Of a stretch of 64,000 nucleotides of DNA, positions 16,801 to 25,715 are shown one piece after another. A program made the position numbers and the translations under genes. The stretch's first letter is position 1, and each line of letters starts with the position of its first letter. The stretch comes from Candidatus Electrothrix aestuarii (GTDB lineage: Bacteria; Desulfobacterota; Desulfobulbia; Desulfobulbales; Desulfobulbaceae): NCBI GenBank assembly GCA_032595685.2, contig CP159373.1:1137001-1201000 (forward strand). Reading direction: 5' to 3'. The notes under the pieces were generated by a model. The model did no database searches and was not told the DNA's origin. It saw only the letters and a list, made by a program, of their open reading frames with translations.

Positions 16801-18531
16801 TTAATCTCCACACACACCGCAACGGCGGCAGCGGCTGGTGTCGCAGGGCGGGGTTATTTTTCCAGTTAAAGAACGCTCCAGCTCCTTGGCAAGATATCCC
16901 GTCTCAATACCATGATCAAGCACCTGCCAGCAAAAAAGCTCGTTGCTCTCTCGCGGCCTGACAGCATATTGCCAGGAAGAGAGTTTATGCTTTTTCATGG
17001 CCTGCTTAAAAGAACACTTTCCCATGCCGATATCCAATAAGGCTGGGGCAATACGACGATCTGCCCGGGAAAAAACCGCCTGGGCAAGGACCTTATCTGG
17101 ACGATCGACCTTGATGTGCAGGTTATCCATCTTGGTAAAGGCCTTTTTTAGATATTTAATTTTCTTTTTTAGATGCAGGACGGCCTCTGTGCAGTCCTGA
17201 TCCTGTACAGCCTGCGCCCTCTCCTGCCCACCAAAAGAAAGGTACTGAAACGGAGTCCAGGGCTTGGGAACAAAAGAATTCACCGAGAGGATCAGCTCGC
17301 AAAGACGTCCTTTCTGCTGTCCAAGAGGCAAGATCGCCGCCCGGATTTTTTGCACCAGCTGAACAAACTCTTCTAGATCCTGCTCAGTTTCCGTAGGCAG
17401 ACCGACCATCACATAAAGCTTCAGGGTATAGATTCCGGCCTCCACAAGGGAGACTGCTGCTGCAAATAAATCTTCTTCTGACAAGCCCTTATTAATGATT
17501 CTCCTGAGGCGCTCTGAGCAGCCATCAGGGGCTATAGCAACCGACTTCAGGCCTGAATGCGCAAGGAGCTCAAGCAATCGGGGAGATATCCGATCAGCGC
17601 GCAGTGAGGAAAAGGAAAGGGAGCAGGCGTTTGCTTGCAAAAAATTGGCAATCTCATCCAACAGCGTAGGGTCTGCCATCTCCATCCCAAGCAGCCCCAC
17701 CCGATCGCTCTCAGGAGGACGTTGAGCAAGGCCTTCTAGCACCGCCTCTGCTGACCACAATCGCGGAGGACGATAGATAAAGCCCGCTGCACAGAAACGG
17801 CAGCCACGGCTACAGCCTCGCCCCAATTCAGTCATGTACATCCCCAGTTCCGCCTCTGGGGACAGGAGTTCAGAATGAGCTGCTAAGGGCGATTGCTCTA
17901 AATAAACCCGCTGAACTTGACGAGGCAAGCCGTCGGGGCGTGTTACCTCCTGCACCCGGCCATCACTATCATAGCTGAAGCGATAGGCTGATGGAACATA
18001 GCAGCCAGGAATGGTTGCTCCAATTTCTTTTAGCGCACGCCTATCGGTCAACTCGACCAATACAGGCAATAAGCGGGGAAAGATAGCCTCAGCCTCACCG
18101 ATCACCATCAGGTCGGCAAAAAGCGCTAAGGGCTCTGGATTCATAAAGACAGCAACCCCACCCAGTACGACTAAAGGTGAGCCCGCAGCTATTTCCTGGG
18201 GACGATCTGCCGCATAGGGCGCTACCCCACCAGCGGCCAACATAGCTGTCAGATGGGCATAATCGTGCTCAAAACTGATTGAGCCAAAAACGAGGGAAAA
18301 GTCTGCTAAAGGACGGCTGGATTCCAGAGAGCGGAAAGGCTCTTGACCTTGAGGGTAGACAAAACGCTCACAAACAATGTCTTCTGAAGCGTTCAGAAGG
18401 CGATACAGGAGTTGAAAACCAAGGTTGGAAACCGCAAGGGGATAGGTGTTGGGATACAAAAGGGCCACTGGTAAGCGGCCCTTCCATTTTTTGCGGACTG
18501 TCCCGGTCTCTGTTTGAAGCAGGGGATGCAA
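16801..18531 (-). CDS. radical SAM protein (B12-binding-domain-like, TIGR03960 type)
   Basis: 576 residues. The N-terminal ~200 residues form a cobalamin-binding-like domain (LPVALLYPNTYPLAVSNLGF, then SFEHDYAHL and LVVLGGVAVFMNPEPLA). The radical SAM core carries GRGCSRGCRFCAAGF (CX3CX2C, ~239-253), and the C-terminus has an extra cysteine cluster CDTSRCRRCGVCGD. Related proteins are annotated as TIGR03960-type radical SAM enzymes of unknown substrate. It follows ftsZ by ~60 bp in the same direction and may be co-transcribed. Confidence 0.8.
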   Translation of the reverse strand: MHPLLQTETGTVRKKWKGRLPVALLYPNTYPLAVSNLGFQLLYRLLNASEDIVCERFVYPQGQEPFRSLESSRPLADFSLVFGSISFEHDYAHLTAMLAAGGVAPYAADRPQEIAAGSPLVVLGGVAVFMNPEPLALFADLMVIGEAEAIFPRLLPVLVELTDRRALKEIGATIPGCYVPSAYRFSYDSDGRVQEVTRPDGLPRQVQRVYLEQSPLAAHSELLSPEAELGMYMTELGRGCSRGCRFCAAGFIYRPPRLWSAEAVLEGLAQRPPESDRVGLLGMEMADPTLLDEIANFLQANACSLSFSSLRADRISPRLLELLAHSGLKSVAIAPDGCSERLRRIINKGLSEEDLFAAAVSLVEAGIYTLKLYVMVGLPTETEQDLEEFVQLVQKIRAAILPLGQQKGRLCELILSVNSFVPKPWTPFQYLSFGGQERAQAVQDQDCTEAVLHLKKKIKYLKKAFTKMDNLHIKVDRPDKVLAQAVFSRADRRIAPALLDIGMGKCSFKQAMKKHKLSSWQYAVRPRESNELFCWQVLDHGIETGYLAKELERSLTGKITPPCDTSRCRRCGVCGD

Positions 18532-18587
18532 GAGATTAACGGTAGATCATGCGAAGAGGGGAAGCATGAAGACAGTCCGAAAAAATT

Positions 18588-19802
18588 CTAGTTAGCTTTT
18601 TTGCGGATATACGCAGGCTCATCCCATTCTGCCAGATCATTCTGTTCATCAAAGATCGGGGTCGGCATGGGACGTAATCCTTTGGGTACCGGATTAGGGC
18701 GAGCAAAGCTGGTCGGCTGATTACGCGGTGGACGTTGTTGGTCCAAATCAATTCCCCCTTTGCTTCCAGTATTGAGAGATTTCACCTTATTCTTACCAGC
18801 GCGACTCACTACATCAAACTCAGAAATAGTCTCCGCAGAATCCTCAAAATTCGCAATACCCGTGGCGATGACGGTTACGCGCAACTCATCCCCCATATTC
18901 TCATCAAACAGGGCACCGATAATGATATTGGCATCCTCATGGGCCTTCTCCTGAATCAGGGCAGAAGCCTCCATGAACTCACCCATAGTCAGAGAGTTGG
19001 TGGCGGAAATATTGATCAGGATACCTAAGGCACCATCAATCCCCACATCTTCCAGCAACTGGTTATCAATAGCTCGTTTGGCAGCCTCAGTGGCACGATT
19101 TTCTCCAGAAGCTGAGCCAGAGCCCATAATGGCCGGACCAACTTCCTTCATAACGGTCTTCAAGTCGGCAAAGTCGACATTGATATGGCCGGGCAGGTTA
19201 ATAAGATCAGTGATACCCTTAACTGCTTGTAAAAGGACATCATCCACCATCTTCATCATATCCACCAAGGTGGAATTTTTTTGCATCAGGCCGAGCAAAC
19301 GATCATTGGGAACCGTGATAATGGTATCAGAGTTTTTCTTTAACTCCTCCCAACCAGCCTCGGCATTATGCATGCGTTTCTTGGCTTCAAAATAAAACGG
19401 TTTGGTGACAACAGAAACCGTCAGCGCGCCCTGCTCTTTACTGAGCTTGGCAATAATCGGTGCTGCTCCTGTTCCGGTTCCACCGCCGAGACCGGCGGTA
19501 ACAAAGACCATATCCGCACCGGATATGGCATTGGCCAAGTCATCCAGACTTTCCTGAGCTGCATCTCGTCCCATAGAGGGATCAGCACCAGCCCCCATAC
19601 CCTTCGTAATAGTCGGTCCCAATTGGATACGAATATCCGCTTTGGAGTTTTCCAATGCCTGCATATCTGTGTTTGCAGCGACAAATTGCACACCGGTCAG
19701 CCGATTATCGACCATAGTGTTAATGGCATTACCTCCGCCACCACCAACTCCGATCACCTTAATAGTCGCCACCGATTCTTCTTCTGCCATTCTATATGAC
19801 AT
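18588..19802 (-). CDS. ftsZ: cell division protein FtsZ
   Basis: 404 residues from the ATG at 19802 (MSYRMAEEES), preceded by GAGGGGG at a proper distance; an in-frame start lies 30 bp upstream. GTP-binding parts: KVIGVGGGGGNAINTM, GLGGGTGTGAAPIIA (tubulin signature) and VTVIATG. The C-terminal conserved peptide is WDEPAYIRKKA, which binds FtsA. It forms the division ring. Last gene of the dcw cluster. The linker between the GTPase core and the tail is of ordinary length. Confidence 0.97.
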   Translation of the reverse strand: MSYRMAEEESVATIKVIGVGGGGGNAINTMVDNRLTGVQFVAANTDMQALENSKADIRIQLGPTITKGMGAGADPSMGRDAAQESLDDLANAISGADMVFVTAGLGGGTGTGAAPIIAKLSKEQGALTVSVVTKPFYFEAKKRMHNAEAGWEELKKNSDTIITVPNDRLLGLMQKNSTLVDMMKMVDDVLLQAVKGITDLINLPGHINVDFADLKTVMKEVGPAIMGSGSASGENRATEAAKRAIDNQLLEDVGIDGALGILINISATNSLTMGEFMEASALIQEKAHEDANIIIGALFDENMGDELRVTVIATGIANFEDSAETISEFDVVSRAGKNKVKSLNTGSKGGIDLDQQRPPRNQPTSFARPNPVPKGLRPMPTPIFDEQNDLAEWDEPAYIRKKAN

Positions 19803-19920
19803 GCTTTCCCCCTCAAGCACTTTGCTCCCCACAGCAAATCAAATAATTAACTTTTGGTAAAATACAACGACTCTTTGTAAACACTTTAACTATAAAGCTG
19901 TCGCAGAATCTTTTCCAGTA

Positions 19921-21219
19921 CTAAATAATATTTTTCAGAAAACTCCTCAGCCTACTCAAAATGCCATCATGTTCAACTGGGATTATTTCCTTATTATTAC
20001 TTCCATATAAAACAAGGCCGACAGCGGTCGTACAGCGCGGCGATTCAACATCTTCTATTCTCCCCCCAACTCCACGGGGAAAGCTGACCCGTACCGGCAT
20101 ATCAAACACCTGCTCTGCCATATCAACAACATTGGCCAACAGGGCGGTTCCGCCGGTGATCACCATACCTGCATTAATCCGGTTTCTATACCCGGATCCA
20201 CAGATTTTTTTATTCACCACCTGAAGTATTTCTTCCATTCGGGCCTCAAGGATCTCCACCATCACCCGCTGCGAGACCTTACGGGCCTTGCGATCACCGA
20301 CAGTGGGCACCTCGATGATATGATTTTCCTTGACCAAAGAAGAAACAGCACCGCCATAGCGATATTTGAGCATCTCCGCCTCCTGCAAAGGGGTACGGAG
20401 CCCTACGGAAAGATCATTGGTCAGATTATTACCGCCCAAAGCCAGTTCCCAGGTATATTTGATCGTACCATTACAGAACACGGCCAAATCTGTGGTTCCT
20501 CCACCGATATCCAGCAAGGCCACACCGAGTTCCATTTCATCTTGAGTCAGGACCGCCCGGGCTGAAGCCACGGACTCCAGGACCACCTCAGCAACATTCA
20601 GGCCAGCCCGACTACAACTGGTAACCAAGTTATGCAATGAGGTGACATCAGCCGTCACAATATGAACATTAGTCGCCAAGCGAACCCCGGTCATTCCCAA
20701 GGGATTCTGAATACCAGTGTGGTCATCAACCATGTATTCCTGGGGCAGAACATGAATGATTTGCTGATTATCAGAGATCTTCACAGTCTGGGCAGCGTGA
20801 ATAACAGCCTGGATCTCTTTCTGCCGTATCTGCTGATTATTAATCGCGATGATTCCCGGCGAGTTGAAGCCCTTAATATGGGTTCCGGCTATACCGACAT
20901 AGACCGTCTCGATATCGCAACCAGCCATATCAGAAGCACTATCAATGGCCTGACGAATCGCTTTGACCGTGGCTTCAATATTGACCACAACGCCCTTCTT
21001 CATCCCTGAAGAGGCAGCAGTCCCCACCCCAATAATATTTACACAGCCGTCTTCAAAAACCTCACCGATGACTGCACATATTTTGGTGGTACCGATATCC
21101 AGCCCGGCAACCAGTTCTCCGGTGCCACGACTCGGCTCGACTCTCTTGGGTTCTTGCGGCTGCTCCGTTTCCTCCACTTCAGCTGCAACCTTTATATCCA
21201 GCTCTTCCATTGCGCACAT
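19921..21219 (-). CDS. ftsA: cell division protein FtsA
   Basis: 432 residues. Actin-like ATPase with LVAGLDIGTTKICAVIGE (phosphate 1, residue ~37), LLDIGGGTTDLAVF (phosphate 2) and VITGGTALLANV (adenosine loop). The C-terminus ends RLRSFLKNII, an amphipathic membrane-targeting helix. It anchors FtsZ filaments to the inner membrane. The N-terminus has a ~30-residue acidic/proline extension. Starts 4 bp after the ftsQ stop. Confidence 0.96.
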   Translation of the reverse strand: MCAMEELDIKVAAEVEETEQPQEPKRVEPSRGTGELVAGLDIGTTKICAVIGEVFEDGCVNIIGVGTAASSGMKKGVVVNIEATVKAIRQAIDSASDMAGCDIETVYVGIAGTHIKGFNSPGIIAINNQQIRQKEIQAVIHAAQTVKISDNQQIIHVLPQEYMVDDHTGIQNPLGMTGVRLATNVHIVTADVTSLHNLVTSCSRAGLNVAEVVLESVASARAVLTQDEMELGVALLDIGGGTTDLAVFCNGTIKYTWELALGGNNLTNDLSVGLRTPLQEAEMLKYRYGGAVSSLVKENHIIEVPTVGDRKARKVSQRVMVEILEARMEEILQVVNKKICGSGYRNRINAGMVITGGTALLANVVDMAEQVFDMPVRVSFPRGVGGRIEDVESPRCTTAVGLVLYGSNNKEIIPVEHDGILSRLRSFLKNII

Positions 21220-21222
21220 CGC

Positions 21223-22158
21223 CTAAGGCTCTGATCTGGCCACAAGAATACGGCCATCATGATAATCCATTCGAATTTCTTTAATCCCCTCTATTGTTTT
21301 CTTTCGATAAAACCGCCCAAGCAATTTCACGAGCTGATAATATCTTTTTTCGACATTACCATATCCTATATAAATAGGAAAGGGATGTTCAACAAGATAA
21401 ACAATAATTCCTTTTTCCTGCCTCGCATGTATTTCAGAGATTGATTGCAGAGGCAGGATAGGATTGCCTCTCGCAGCAACATGCAAAAATTCACACACCT
21501 CTCTTGTCCGTGCGTCCTCGCCCAGCTGAAACGCTCCTTCTTCATCCACCCCGTCCGGTGGCGCTATCCCGGTGACAACGGGATAGTCAATATCTTGCAA
21601 AGGATCCACAGGCACAAAAACCTCACCCTGATAATCAAGATAATACAGTCCCTGCTGCTCACCTTCGATATTAATCATCGCCAGTGGTCGGTGCTCAATA
21701 ACCCGTACGGTCAGCGTATCCGGCCAAACACGCTCTACCTCGACCTGGTCAATCCAGGGATGCTGGAGAATACGCGCTGCAACTTCCTCGGCAGTTACAT
21801 CAAAAAGCTGAACGCCTGGTTGAATATCAGCAAGGCTACGTATCTGAGCCTCGTTGCTCATGCGATTTCCCTGCACCGTCACCCGGCGCACAGAAAAAAC
21901 TCCTGAGCTCTCCAAGGTGCGAAAACTCCAACGAGCAGCAAAAAGAAGCAGTAGAATCAGTATCAGCGCAAAAATGCCTTTCCTGATCAGAAGGCGATTC
22001 AGCTCAGGCTTATGGGCAGCAGAGCTTGTTTGCTGATAACGCCCAATATTAACCCGAATCCGCAACTGGGAAGGTCGTACATAATTGGAGCGAAATTGGC
22101 GTAGCATAGGTGAACGCCCTGCTCTCTGTCGCCTATATCGTATTTTTTTTCGAGCCAC
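21223..22158 (-). CDS. ftsQ: cell division protein FtsQ
   Basis: 311 residues. Long basic cytoplasmic tail, one transmembrane helix (FALILILLLLFAARW, ~62-76), a POTRA domain (VFSVRRVTVQGNRMSNEAQI, then AARILQHPWIDQVEVERVWPDTL) and the beta domain. It binds the FtsB/FtsL complex and regulates septal synthesis. Sits between murB and ftsA in the usual order. Confidence 0.92.
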   Translation of the reverse strand: MARKKIRYRRQRAGRSPMLRQFRSNYVRPSQLRIRVNIGRYQQTSSAAHKPELNRLLIRKGIFALILILLLLFAARWSFRTLESSGVFSVRRVTVQGNRMSNEAQIRSLADIQPGVQLFDVTAEEVAARILQHPWIDQVEVERVWPDTLTVRVIEHRPLAMINIEGEQQGLYYLDYQGEVFVPVDPLQDIDYPVVTGIAPPDGVDEEGAFQLGEDARTREVCEFLHVAARGNPILPLQSISEIHARQEKGIIVYLVEHPFPIYIGYGNVEKRYYQLVKLLGRFYRKKTIEGIKEIRMDYHDGRILVARSEP

Positions 22159-22237
22159 GAATTCCCGCTTTTATCCCCCTGCTTCTCCTGTTCCTCCTTC
22201 CTGCCAGACTGCTTCAAATGCCCACAGCAGAGGTCAC

Positions 22238-23188
22238 CTAGATAATTTCCACTTCCGGCTCCAACCTGACAGCGAACTTCTGAAAAACCCTGTCCTGCAC
22301 CAGTTCCATCAAATTCAGGATGTCTGTTACTGTCCCTTTCCCGGTATTGACAATAAAATTTGCATGCACCGGAGACACCATCGCCTCTCCACAATAATGT
22401 CCCTTCAGACCAGCAGCCTCAATCAGACGGCCAGCAGCATCCCCGCTCGGATTCTTAAAAAACGAACCTGCCGAAGCCACTCCAGCAGGCTGCTTTCCTT
22501 TCCTCTGCGCTAGAAGTCCCGCACAGCGGGAACGTATTTCTTCCTGTGTATCAGGGCGCAGAACAAAACAGGCAAAAGCAATAATCAATGCATCAAGATC
22601 CTTGTCGGCAAGCTCAGCCTTGCGATACGAGAGATGCAGGTCCGACCTTGGCACCGTGATAATCTTGCCCTGACCATCAAGCAACACAAGACTCTGCAGA
22701 CGATCTCCAATCTCTCCGCCCAAGGCCCCGGCATTCATCCGCACTGCACCGCCCACCGACCCTGGAATACCCGTCATAAACTCCAGCCCAGCCAGCCCCT
22801 GTTGAGTACACCAGGAGAGAAATCGGGCCAGCGAACAACCGCCTCCTACCTTGAGCAGCGGTCCCTCCTGAACGACATCTCCCCTTCGGGCATCTTCGGC
22901 AAGCTCAATCTGCTCAAATTCTCCTTTCAGGCGAATAATCACCCCAGGAAAACCCTTATCTGTGACCAGAATATTGGAGCCGCGCCCTATCACCCGAAAG
23001 ACAAGTTGCTCTTCATGCAGTTGTTCAAGAAGAAACCGCAAATCGGCAAGACTATACACATCAATCAAGGCTGCAGCCTTCCCCCCTGCTCGCAGAGTGG
23101 AATACGAGGCCATAGACACATCAAACTGTATCGCTGTGGGCCAATCTTTTACTAGCTCAGCCAAGAGTTCTCGCTGCTGCTGGTTCAT
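22238..23188 (-). CDS. murB: UDP-N-acetylmuramate dehydrogenase
   Basis: 316 residues of the short (type II, Gram-positive-like) MurB. FAD-binding half with YSTLRAGGKAAALIDV and GRGSNILV, then LEFMTGIPGSVGGAVRMNAGA, and a C-terminal domain with SAGSFFKNPSGDAAG (Ser proton donor) and HANFIVNTG. It reduces UDP-GlcNAc-enolpyruvate to UDP-MurNAc. Follows murC closely in the cluster. Confidence 0.96.
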   Translation of the reverse strand: MNQQQRELLAELVKDWPTAIQFDVSMASYSTLRAGGKAAALIDVYSLADLRFLLEQLHEEQLVFRVIGRGSNILVTDKGFPGVIIRLKGEFEQIELAEDARRGDVVQEGPLLKVGGGCSLARFLSWCTQQGLAGLEFMTGIPGSVGGAVRMNAGALGGEIGDRLQSLVLLDGQGKIITVPRSDLHLSYRKAELADKDLDALIIAFACFVLRPDTQEEIRSRCAGLLAQRKGKQPAGVASAGSFFKNPSGDAAGRLIEAAGLKGHYCGEAMVSPVHANFIVNTGKGTVTDILNLMELVQDRVFQKFAVRLEPEVEII

Positions 23189-23205
23189 ACCGGACGTCCC
23201 CTCTT

Positions 23206-24588
23206 TTACCCCAGCAGATTCAGTAACTTTTCACCAATATGCACGACGCTTCCTGCCCCGAGGGTCAGCACCAAATCCCCTTCCAGAATAAAGTCAAGCA
23301 AGCCATGCGGCAGCGTGGACAAATCAGCATGATAATAGGCATTCCGCTGACCATGTTGTTTAATTGCCCCCAGCAGAGCCTCACTCGTCACCCCTTCTAT
23401 GGGCTGTTCACTGGCAGCATAGATATCCGTCAAAATCAGGACATCGGCCCGATAAAATGCAGTGGCAAACTCCTCAAAAAGCCCCTGGGTCCTGGTGTAA
23501 CGATGGGGCTGAAAAACCACAACCAAACGCCGATCCGGCCAACCGTCCCGGATAGCATCCAGGGTTGCACGGATCTCCGTGGGATGATGTCCGTAATCAT
23601 CAATCACCAGGATACCCTGCTTCTCCCCTTTCACCTCCAGTCTCCTCTGGACACCCTCAAAATTCTCAATAGCATGGGCGACTACTGGAAACTCTATCTC
23701 CAACTCCAGGGCAACAGCAATGGCGGCCAGAGTGTTGTACACGGTATGGCGACCCGGCGCATTGCGCCTGATGACGCCCAGTTCTTTGCCCTGGTACATG
23801 ACCGTGAACTCGTTGGTACGCCCTTGCACCGAGATCTTTGTCGCCTGAAGGTCTGCCTGTTCCGTCAGGCCATAGGTGATCTTCCTTCGTTGGATCTGCG
23901 GAAGCAGGCTGGCAAGATTATTATCATCAAGACAGACCACCGCAACCCCATAAAAGGGTATTTTATTGATAAATTCAATAAAGGTTTCCTTGATATGATC
24001 CAGATCGCGGTAATAATCCAGATGCTCCAGGTCAATATTGGTGATGACCTCAATAACCGGAGAAAGCTTCAGAAAGGAGCCATCACTCTCATCAGCCTCA
24101 GCCACCAAGAATTCACCATCACCCAGATGGGCATTACTGCCGCCAAAGCAGTCAATCTTACCCCCCACCACAACAGTGGGATCTAAACCAGCCTCATCAA
24201 GAATAGCCGCGACCAAGGACGAGGTAGAAGTCTTGCCGTGGCTACCAGCAATGGCGATGCCGAATCGCTTCAGGCGCATGAGTTCGGAAAGCATTTCCGC
24301 CCGTTGAATGATTGGGATCTGCTCTTCCCGTGCCGCCACCACCTCAGGGTTATCCTCACTCACAGCATTTGAAACCACCACCACATCAGCCCCAGATACC
24401 CTGTTCCCCTGATGTCCTTGGTACACCGTTGCCCCGGCCACCTCCAGGCGATAGGTGAGATCTGTTTTGTGCAGATCAGAGCCCGTGACCTTATAGCCCA
24501 AATGCAGCAGCAGTTCGGCAATTCCTGACATGCCGATGCCACCTATTCCAACAAAGTGGATATGTTTATGTTTCTTTGTCTTATACAT
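23206..24588 (-). CDS. murC: UDP-N-acetylmuramate-L-alanine ligase
   Basis: 460 residues. N-terminal Rossmann part HFVGIGGIGMSGIAELLL, central ATP-binding IAGSHGKTSTSSLVAAIL (~107-124), and C-terminal ligase domain with DDYGHHPTEIRATLDAI and QPHRYTRT. It adds L-Ala to UDP-MurNAc. Starts 1 bp past the murG stop, so translation is likely coupled. Confidence 0.97.
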   Translation of the reverse strand: MYKTKKHKHIHFVGIGGIGMSGIAELLLHLGYKVTGSDLHKTDLTYRLEVAGATVYQGHQGNRVSGADVVVVSNAVSEDNPEVVAAREEQIPIIQRAEMLSELMRLKRFGIAIAGSHGKTSTSSLVAAILDEAGLDPTVVVGGKIDCFGGSNAHLGDGEFLVAEADESDGSFLKLSPVIEVITNIDLEHLDYYRDLDHIKETFIEFINKIPFYGVAVVCLDDNNLASLLPQIQRRKITYGLTEQADLQATKISVQGRTNEFTVMYQGKELGVIRRNAPGRHTVYNTLAAIAVALELEIEFPVVAHAIENFEGVQRRLEVKGEKQGILVIDDYGHHPTEIRATLDAIRDGWPDRRLVVVFQPHRYTRTQGLFEEFATAFYRADVLILTDIYAASEQPIEGVTSEALLGAIKQHGQRNAYYHADLSTLPHGLLDFILEGDLVLTLGAGSVVHIGEKLLNLLG

Positions 24589-24589
24589 G

Positions 24590-25687
24590 TCAGTTTCCGA
24601 TAAGTTCCATGCAGCTGTCCAGAATTCTTTGGGTGGCCTCAGGCTGCCCCATGTCTCTCATAGCGAGAGCCATTTTTTTCAGCTTATCAATATCACCTAA
24701 TAATTGCGAAAGGATTTTACCCAATATCTCTGCATTCAGTTCAGATTCACGATACATTACAGCCCCGCCACCAGCAACATAGTATTCAGCATTCTTGGCC
24801 TGATGATCGTCGGCTGCATAGGGGTAGGGAATCAGCACAGCAGGCAGGCCCATCACGGACAGCTCAGCCAAGGAAGTCGCTCCTGCTCTGGCCAGGACAA
24901 GATCTGCCTGACTGTACAGGGAGGCCATATCAGTAAAAAATGCCCGCACTTCAGCCTGAACCTTGGCTGCCTCATATCCGTCCCGAACCTTTTCCTCATC
25001 CGCTGTACCGGTTTGATGAATCAGTCGCACAGCCTTTTTCTGTTCACCATCAAGTTGCGCCGCTACATCAAGCATCAGCATATTAATACGATGGGCCCCA
25101 AGGCTACCGCCCATAACCAGCAAGGTCAAGGGCTGGTCGTCTGTTTTATTATCGTTTTCCTGTTGTCGACGCTCTGCTGCGGCCAAAATTTCCTGCCGAA
25201 CCGGGTTTCCTGAAACTACGGTTTTCTCTTCTGGGAAGGGATACTCTCCTGGAATGGAGACGAAAATTCTACTGACAAAACGAGAAATCATCCTGTTGGC
25301 CAGCCCAGGAATAGAATTCTGCTCATGGATACAGGTCGGCACGGAACGCAGACGAGCCGCCAGCAAAACCGGCCCGGTGACATAGCCTCCCACACCGAAA
25401 ACCAAATCCGGTTGAAAACGCCGTATGATCTTCCACGATTCCAGCACCGCTGTGGGCAGACTCAGCAGGCTCTTGAGGCGGTTCTTCAGCCCCATGCCCT
25501 TTAATCCCATGCAGGCGATGGACTCCTGTTGAAAATTACGTCCGGCCAGGGCCTTTTGGTCAAGCTGCCGCTGCGTTCCAATGAAGAGTATTTCGCAGCC
25601 GGGATATTTTTGCTGCAAGGCGGTTCCTAAGGCGATACCGGGAAAAAGATGGCCGCCGGTTCCGCCACCGGTGATGATTATGCGCAT
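24590..25687 (-). CDS. murG: MurG N-acetylglucosaminyltransferase
   Basis: 365 residues, GT28 fold. ITGGGTGGHLFPGIAL at the N-terminus is the membrane-face loop; GVGGYVTGPVLLAA, HEQNSIPGLANR and VLARAGATSLAEL are the acceptor and UDP-GlcNAc site motifs. It converts lipid I to lipid II at the inner membrane. Normally preceded by ftsW; here the upstream neighbour is the HEPN-motif gene. Confidence 0.97.
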   Translation of the reverse strand: MRIIITGGGTGGHLFPGIALGTALQQKYPGCEILFIGTQRQLDQKALAGRNFQQESIACMGLKGMGLKNRLKSLLSLPTAVLESWKIIRRFQPDLVFGVGGYVTGPVLLAARLRSVPTCIHEQNSIPGLANRMISRFVSRIFVSIPGEYPFPEEKTVVSGNPVRQEILAAAERRQQENDNKTDDQPLTLLVMGGSLGAHRINMLMLDVAAQLDGEQKKAVRLIHQTGTADEEKVRDGYEAAKVQAEVRAFFTDMASLYSQADLVLARAGATSLAELSVMGLPAVLIPYPYAADDHQAKNAEYYVAGGGAVMYRESELNAEILGKILSQLLGDIDKLKKMALAMRDMGQPEATQRILDSCMELIGN

Positions 25688-25715
25688 AACATCAATTTAT
25701 TTATACATAGTACCT

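Noticed and set aside
23239-24186. 315-codon plus-strand frame
   Set aside because: Antisense to murC, with no ribosome site or recognisable protein. A shadow frame.
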